Source: an uncultured Eubacteriales bacterium
GTDB lineage: Bacteria; Bacillota; Clostridia; Christensenellales; Aristaeellaceae
Direction: 5' to 3'
Length of the DNA: 37,054 nucleotides
Assembly: GCA_902790525.1 (NCBI GenBank)
Contig: CADASI010000037.1
Coordinates: 1-37,054, forward strand
Position numbers and translations under genes: made by a program. Shown here in pieces: positions 32,814 through 37,054 of this stretch; positions within the stretch are counted from its first letter, which is position 1, and each line of letters starts with the position of its first letter. The notes beneath the pieces are model-generated. The model saw only the letters and a list, made by a program, of their open reading frames with translations, was not told where the DNA came from and searched no databases.

Positions 32814-33687
32814 ATCCGCGTATCGCGTCTCTGAGCGCGCGGATGTAGTCGGGATTGGTGCCGCAGCAGCCGCCGACGATGCCGGCCCCGGCCTCGACCA
32901 GATGGGTCATGCTGCGGGCGAAGACCTCGGGGGACATGCTGTAATGGGCGGTCCCGCGTTCGTCCATCACGGGCACCCCGGCGTTGGGCTTGGCGATGAC
33001 GGGCACCTCGGCCACGGCCTTCATGCCGCGCACCACGGCCTCGAGCTGGTCCGGCCCCACCGAGCAGTTCAGCCCCACGGCGCAGGCCCCGACGGTCTGC
33101 AGGGTCTCCACGGCCTCCACGGCGCTGCCGCCCAGCAGCAGGTGGCCGTCGGCCTCCATGGTCAGCGAGCACATGACGGGCAGGTCGCACACGCTTAAAG
33201 CCGCCTCCACGGCGCAGACGGTCTCGTCGACGGCCATCATGGTCTCCGCCACCAGCAGGTCCACCCCGGCCTCGGCCAGCGCCTCGATCTGCTCCCGGTA
33301 GACGTCGAACAGCGCCTGGTAGCTCATGGGCCCGACGGGCTCCAGCGGCTTGCCGGTGGTGGTGATGTCGCCCGCCACCAGCGCCCTGCCGTCCGCGGCC
33401 TCCTTCGAGAGCTTCACCAGCCCGGCGTTGAGCGTTTTGAGCCGGTCCTCGATGCCGTGCATGCCCAGCCCGACGCGGTTGGCCATGAAGGTGGGCGCGT
33501 AGATGATGTCGCTGCCCGCCTCGACATAGGCGCGTTGCAGCCTGAGTATCGCCTCCGGGTGGTCGTACACCCACTGCTCCGTGGACACGCCCACCGGCAT
33601 GCCCGCCAGCCGCAGGTTGGAGCCCGTGGCCCCGTCCAGCAGGATCACGCCCTCCGAGGCGCGCTTTTTGAACTCCTCGATGCGCAT
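32812..33687 (-). CDS. Homocysteine S-methyltransferase family protein
   Basis: 291-residue Zn-dependent TIM barrel, equivalent to the N-terminal homocysteine module of MetH or to MmuM/betaine-homocysteine methyltransferases. It begins RIEEFKKRASEGVILLDGATGSNL; the zinc ligands are the Cys in GLNCSVGP and the pair in GGCCGTNP. The methyl donor cannot be told from sequence. The start at 33687 is preferred because GGGGAG ends 9 bases ahead; the ATG at 33696 touches that site. It is the only gene of its unit, with its own promoter and terminator. No MetH cobalamin domain is nearby, although cobalamin genes occur elsewhere in the window. Confidence 0.9.
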   Translation of the reverse strand: MRIEEFKKRASEGVILLDGATGSNLRLAGMPVGVSTEQWVYDHPEAILRLQRAYVEAGSDIIYAPTFMANRVGLGMHGIEDRLKTLNAGLVKLSKEAADGRALVAGDITTTGKPLEPVGPMSYQALFDVYREQIEALAEAGVDLLVAETMMAVDETVCAVEAALSVCDLPVMCSLTMEADGHLLLGGSAVEAVETLQTVGACAVGLNCSVGPDQLEAVVRGMKAVAEVPVIAKPNAGVPVMDERGTAHYSMSPEVFARSMTHLVEAGAGIVGGCCGTNPDYIRALRDAIRG

Positions 33688-33719
33688 GCGCGTCATCTCC
33701 CCGTCGATTTGATGGTATG

Positions 33720-33749
33720 ATTATAGCCGCGAACCGCCCAAAATGTCAA
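33720..33749 (-). promoter_or_regulatory. Consensus promoter of the homocysteine methyltransferase gene
   Basis: On the minus strand TTGACA (plus 33744-33749), an 18-base spacer and TATAAT (plus 33720-33725), both perfect. The leader is very short (about 25 bases), so a riboswitch such as a SAM-I element is excluded. Confidence 0.88.
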
Positions 33750-33818
33750 GCGCGGACGCCCGATATTCTTGCTTCACAGCCGTCCTTGCCAATTCGCTTA
33801 CAGATGCACTTTTCGTTG

Positions 33819-33847
33819 TTGCGCGTCCTCCGAAACTGTGGTAGAAT
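33819..33847 (+). promoter_or_regulatory. Probable promoter of the vapBC pair
   Basis: TTGCGC (33819-33824), a 17-base spacer and TAGAAT (33842-33847), 12 bases ahead of the antitoxin ribosome binding site. Antitoxins of this type often repress their own promoter, but no clear operator was seen. Confidence 0.5.
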
Positions 33848-33872
33848 AGGACCAGCAGAGGAGGTGGCGCAC

Positions 33873-34088
33873 ATGGCGATGCCTGCGTGGATACCGGAAG
33901 CATGGGGGAAACTGACCGCGGACAACCAGAGACAGGCCGGTGATTTCCTTCAGTTCCTGCTGTCGCAGCAGGAGAAGGAGGCGCAGTCGAAGCCCGGGAA
34001 GCGTCGACTGGGCGTGCTGGCCGACCGCTTCATCTCCATGGCGGATGATTTTGACGAACCACTCGAGGACTTCAAGGAGTACATGTGA
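33873..34088 (+). CDS. VapB-type antitoxin (DUF2281-like)
   Basis: 71-residue small acidic protein. Its C-terminus, DDFDEPLEDFKEYM, is the conserved end of the DUF2281 antitoxin family and probably wraps around the PIN toxin; the N-terminal part (DNQRQAGDFLQFLLSQQEKE) is a helix seen in the same family. AGAGGAGG lies 7 bases before the ATG. The stop overlaps the toxin start by one base (TGATG), the usual coupling that keeps antitoxin production ahead. Confidence 0.85.
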   Translation: MAMPAWIPEAWGKLTADNQRQAGDFLQFLLSQQEKEAQSKPGKRRLGVLADRFISMADDFDEPLEDFKEYM

Positions 34089-34477
34089 TGAAGTACCTGC
34101 TGGATACCTGCGCGCTGATCATGCTGGTATTTGAACCGGGACGCCTCTCCGATAAGGCCCGCGAAATCATCGAGGGGGAAAATGCGCTGGTGGTGAGCAT
34201 CGCTTCCTTCTGGGAGATCATGATCAAGCAGCAGATCGGCAAACTGGAGATCAAGGAGACCAGCGCGCAGGAGCTGGAGGCCGTCTGCAAGGAGCTCGAC
34301 ATCGACATACTGCAAACCGAGATACCGCAGATCGATTTGATACGAAAACTACCGCGCTATAAAGATCACGGCGATCCGTTTGATCGGTTGATCATCTGTC
34401 AGGCGCAGTATGAAGGACTGCCGATCATCACGTCGGATCAGAAGATGGGTCGGTACGGTCCGGAAGTGGTTTGGTGA
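34088..34477 (+). CDS. PIN-domain toxin, VapC-type ribonuclease
   Basis: 129-residue PIN domain nuclease; most members cut tRNA or rRNA. The acidic metal-binding residues are present: Asp6 (YLLDTCAL), Glu43 (SFWEI), Asp96/Asp99 in HGDPFDRLI, and Asp117 (ITSDQKM). The length and HGDPFDR motif are typical of the VapC subgroup paired with DUF2281 antitoxins. A hairpin lies directly after the stop. The pair sits between two minus-strand units, a usual site for acquired modules, though base composition is only a little lower in GC than around it. Confidence 0.93.
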   Translation: MKYLLDTCALIMLVFEPGRLSDKAREIIEGENALVVSIASFWEIMIKQQIGKLEIKETSAQELEAVCKELDIDILQTEIPQIDLIRKLPRYKDHGDPFDRLIICQAQYEGLPIITSDQKMGRYGPEVVW

Positions 34478-34480
34478 CCG

Positions 34481-34539
34481 AAAAAAACAGCGGGGACGGG
34501 TCTTCCTGACATGTCAGTGTCAATGAAGACCGTCCCCGC
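34481..34539 (-). terminator. Terminator of hflX, long hairpin repeat
   Basis: GCGGGGACGG...TCTTC...TGACA arms (34490-34511 and 34518-34539) form an imperfect stem of about 20 bp, followed on the minus strand by CTGTTTTTTT (plus 34481-34490). GGGGACGGTCTTC-type palindromes are frequent in gut Firmicutes, so this terminator may be a dispersed repeat. On the plus strand it may also stop vapC transcripts. Confidence 0.8.
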
Positions 34540-34546
34540 CATTTTG

Positions 34547-36201
34547 TCACTTCAGCATCCCCATCACCCTCTGATACAGCGCGGCGTCCAGCAGGCAGGC
34601 GACGCGGGCGCCCTCGGCGGTGTACTCCTCGGAGAGCACCTGTCCCTTTTCGTGGATCAGGGAGAGCACATTGCCCTTGGCGTAGGGCACGGTGAGCTCG
34701 GCGGGATGGCGCAGCTCGGCGATGCGGCGGCTGATCTCGGCCTTGAGCGCGTCGAGGCCGTCGCCGTCTTTGGCGGAGATCAGTATGGCGTCGGCGGGCT
34801 CGATCATGCCGGTGACCTGCGCCGCGTCGGACTTGTTGAGCGCCTCGAGTATGGGCCGGTCGGCGGCCCCGAGGTCGTTCAACACCTCGAACACCGTGGC
34901 GCGCTGCTGGGCGTAGTGGGGGCTGGAGAGGTCCGAGACCACCACCAGCAGATCGGCGTAAAGCGCCTCCTCCAGCGTGGAGCGGAACGCCTGCACCAGC
35001 GGGTGGGGCAGCTTGCGGATGAAGCCCACCGTGTCCACCACCAGGCACTCCCGGTTCTCGGTCAGGGCCACCTTGCGCATCACGGGGTCCAGCGTGGCGA
35101 ACAGCTTGTCCTCCACGTACACGTCCGAGCCCGACAGCGCGTTCAGCAGCGTGGACTTGCCCGCGTTGGTGTAGCCCACCAGCGCCACGGTGACCTGGCC
35201 GGTCTTTTCCCGACGGGCGCGGCGCAGGTCGCGCTGCTTCTTGAGCGCCCTGAGCTGGGCCTCCAGGTCGTCGATGCGGCGGCGGATGCGGCGGCGGTCC
35301 ACCTCCAGCCGCGTCTCGCCGGGGCCGCGGGTGCCGATGCCGCCGCCCAGCCGCGAGAGCACCGTGCCCATGCCCGTGAGGCGGGGGAGGCGGTACTTCA
35401 TCTGCGCAAGCTCCACCTGCAGCTTGCCCTCGGCGGACTGGGCGCGCTGGGCGAATATGTCCAGTATCAGCGCCGTGCGGTCGATCACCCGCACCCCCAG
35501 CGCGTTTTCGAGGTTGCGCTGCTGCGCGCCGGTCAGCTCGTCGTCCAGTATGGCCAGGTCGATCTCCAGTGTCTGGCAGACCAGTGACAGCTCCTCCGCC
35601 TTGCCGGAGCCGATCCAGGTGGCGGGGTCCGGCTTCACGCGGTTTTGAAGCACCCGGGTGATCACCATCGCCCCGGCGGTCTCGGCCAGCGCGGCCAGCT
35701 CGTCCAGCGATTCGTCGGAGTCGGTGGAGATCAGCATGACCTTCTCGGCTTCCTCCACGATGCCACCCTTCTCGATGGCCTTTTTGACCCGCTCCTCCGC
35801 CAGTTCGATCTCCTTCATCCACAGGCTCTGGGGGATGCGGCCGGGCTTGACCGGGCCCCGGACGACCACGGAGAGGTTGTCGTACTCCACCTCGCCCAGG
35901 AAGGCCGCGCTGATGCCGGTGCAGCGGCCGTCCTCCACGCCCACGGCGCACATCGAATCGAACCGCAGAAGCCGAAGGGCCTGTAAATCCACGTCCGACA
36001 GCCGCGCGCCGCCGCCCGGGTGGGTGTGGATGCAGCGAAAGCCCGCCAGCCGGTCCAGGTTGCGCCGCAGGTGCAGCTCCGGCAGCGCGATGGAGCCGAT
36101 CGAGCCGACGGCGATCTCCAGCACCGTGCCGTCCCGGCCCAGATATTCTCCAACTCGTTCAATACGCTCTCGCGGATGCCGGTCAGGTTGCCGTGAATCA
36201 T
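34547..36201 (-). CDS. hflX: GTPase HflX, with an out-of-frame internal deletion near the N-terminus
   Basis: Ribosome-associated GTPase that splits stalled or hibernating ribosomes. The main body (frame open from 36124) has the long clostridial N-terminal part (LPELHLRRNLDRLAGFRCIHTHPGGG), the HflX domain (AILDDELTGAQQRNLE, GVRVIDRTALILDIF), the GGGIGTRGPGETRLE linker and the G domain (GYTNAGKSTLLNALS, DTVGFIRKLPH, LNKSD). The true start is ATG at 36201 (MIHGNLTGIRESVLNELEN), in another frame. Between them, at about 36140-36160, roughly 30 codons normal for this family are absent and the frame changes. The join is at a GTTGGAGAA string that would be expected on both sides, so a deletion between short repeats, or an assembly collapse, is likely. 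Confidence 0.85.
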
Positions 36202-36224
36202 GTGCTGTTTCCTCCGATATTATA

Positions 36225-36674
36225 TCAGGTGTCGATGCGTATCAGCTTCCTGAGCTCCCGGTTGCGGTAGGCCACGTCCTCGCGGACGGTGAAGCCCTGT
36301 TTTTCCCAGAAGGCGTTGCCCGCCGCATTGTACTTGAACACCAGCAGCGCGACCTTGTTGATGCCCGCGTTTTTCAGCGCGTCGAGGCAGCGGTCGAGGA
36401 GCGCGGCGCCGACGCCCTGCCTGCGGTGGGCCTCCGCCACGGCCATGTGGTAGATATACCCCCTGCGGCCGTCCTGCCCCGCCAGGATCACCCCGGCAAG
36501 GCCGTCGTCTCCGAGGGCGACGAAGCAGGTGTCCGGGTTGCGGCGCAGCAGGCGCTCAACGCCCTCGCGGGAGTCGTCCAGGTTGTTGAAGCCCATGTTG
36601 GGGCTGGTCATCCACAGCGCGTACACCGCGTCATAGTCCTCCGGGCGCATGGGGCGGATGTGCACGCCGCTCAT
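36225..36674 (-). CDS. GNAT family N-acetyltransferase
   Basis: 149-residue acetyltransferase with IRPMRPEDYDAVYALW at the start, the acetyl-CoA loop RRQGVGAAL after strand YIYHMAVAEAH, and C-terminal NAFWEKQGFTVREDVAYRNREL. This resembles the small family often annotated as putative acetyltransferase near division or Fe-S genes; the acceptor is not known. The start ATG overlaps the stop of the NifU-like gene by 3 bases, so it is translated from the same message; hflX begins 23 bases after its end. Confidence 0.9.
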   Translation of the reverse strand: MSGVHIRPMRPEDYDAVYALWMTSPNMGFNNLDDSREGVERLLRRNPDTCFVALGDDGLAGVILAGQDGRRGYIYHMAVAEAHRRQGVGAALLDRCLDALKNAGINKVALLVFKYNAAGNAFWEKQGFTVREDVAYRNRELRKLIRIDT

Positions 36675-37054
36675 ACGTATTTCACGTCCGCGTCGTCGGG
36701 CTCGGTCACCGGGGGCAGGCCCTTTTCGAGGCGCTCGCGGTAGTCCTGGATGGCGGCGTGCAGGGCCTCCTCGGCCAGCACGGAGCAGTGCACCTTGATC
36801 GGCGGCAGCCCGCCCAGCGCCTCCATGACCATCTTATTGGTGACCTTCTCGGCCTCCTCCAGCGTCATGCCCTTGACGATCTCGGTGGCCTTGCTGGAGG
36901 TGGCGATGGCCGCGCCGCAGCCGAAGGTCTTGAACTTCACGTCGGTGATGACGTCGTTCTCCACCTTGATGTAGATGCGCATGATGTCGCCGCACTTGGC
37001 GTTGCCCACGGTGCCCACGCCGCTGGGGTCTTCCATCTCGCCCATGTTGCGGGG
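36671..37054 (-). CDS. NifU/IscU-like Fe-S cluster scaffold protein (5' end beyond the window)
   Basis: The frame is open to the right edge: PRN precedes MGEMEDPSGVGTVGN, matching the family's FxNPRNVGE start, so about 12-15 residues are missing and the Met at 37045 is internal. Three cluster-ligand cysteines are visible, in NAKCGDIM, TFGCGAAI and KVHCSVLAEEA. Such proteins assemble Fe-S clusters with a NifS-like cysteine desulfurase, whose gene probably lies just beyond the edge. The C-terminal tail (PPVTEPDDADVKYV) is variable in the family. Confidence 0.93.
   Translation of the reverse strand, partial: PRNMGEMEDPSGVGTVGNAKCGDIMRIYIKVENDVITDVKFKTFGCGAAIATSSKATEIVKGMTLEEAEKVTNKMVMEALGGLPPIKVHCSVLAEEALHAAIQDYRERLEKGLPPVTEPDDADVKYV

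Overview
The window looks like a chromosomal segment of a GC-rich, spore-former-type Firmicute (Bacillota, class Clostridia; perhaps a Christensenellales-like gut lineage, though the family is only a guess). Reasons: a YbxF-type L7Ae protein directly ahead of rpsL-rpsG-fusA, murB next to whiA, a mutS2/U32/zapA cluster, ebfC-recR, AGGAGG-type ribosome binding sites, sigma-A promoters close to TTGACA-N17/18-TATAAT, secreted SH3 proteins, and several intergenic repeat families of the kind seen in gut Clostridia. I found no rRNA, tRNA, CRISPR array, transposase or prophage gene.

Layout. 1-365: repeat-rich non-coding DNA. 366-2775: cobT-cobU-cobS, the nucleotide-loop assembly branch of cobalamin synthesis, bracketed by 7-bp tandem repeats. 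2853-6221: a tightly overlapping run of Sir2 deacylase, hypoxanthine/uracil-DNA glycosylase, pyrimidine-nucleoside phosphorylase and a degenerate, frameshifted CPBP membrane protein, ending at a strong terminator. 6245-7111 (minus): a diacylglycerol-kinase-family lipid kinase with a long leader. 7384-7560: a MITE-like element with perfect 17-bp inverted ends and a 10-bp target duplication. 7629-12986: an O-antigen-ligase-like protein followed by two tandem paralogous polytopic membrane proteins, probably a surface-glycan operon. 13049-13342: a type I toxin-antitoxin locus with a 25-residue hydrophobic peptide on the minus strand and a convergent small RNA on the plus strand, organised like the par/Fst module. 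13500-15402: two secreted SH3 proteins, the second with four exact 39-residue Cys/His/Trp repeats and a peptidoglycan-binding domain.

15473-18919: MBOAT acyltransferase (7-bp repeats in its 5' leader), murB and whiA. 18913-19101: a second inverted-repeat element that seems to have duplicated the whiA stop region. 19117-21059: GNAT, low-molecular-weight phosphatase and patatin genes. 21110-24903: the translation operon (L7Ae-like, S12, S7, EF-G), lacking the usual rpoBC upstream and tufA downstream. 24930-25601: an isoprenylcysteine-methyltransferase-like membrane protein. On the minus strand, zapA-U32 peptidase-mutS2 (30581 to 25609) forms one operon read from a divergent promoter pair shared with ebfC-recR-GGDEF (30787-32771). 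Then come a homocysteine S-methyltransferase (minus), a VapBC pair (plus), and on the minus strand hflX, a GNAT and a NifU-like scaffold running off the right edge.

Three genes (the CPBP protein, mutS2 and hflX) carry reading-frame lesions. Three in 37 kb in otherwise intact genes suggests either assembly or sequencing error or real decay; reads would decide. The most interesting system is the par-like type I toxin-antitoxin locus. Next come the mobile-element-like repeats with target duplications, the 7-bp tandem repeats in regulatory positions, and the natural arginine at the streptomycin-resistance position of S12.
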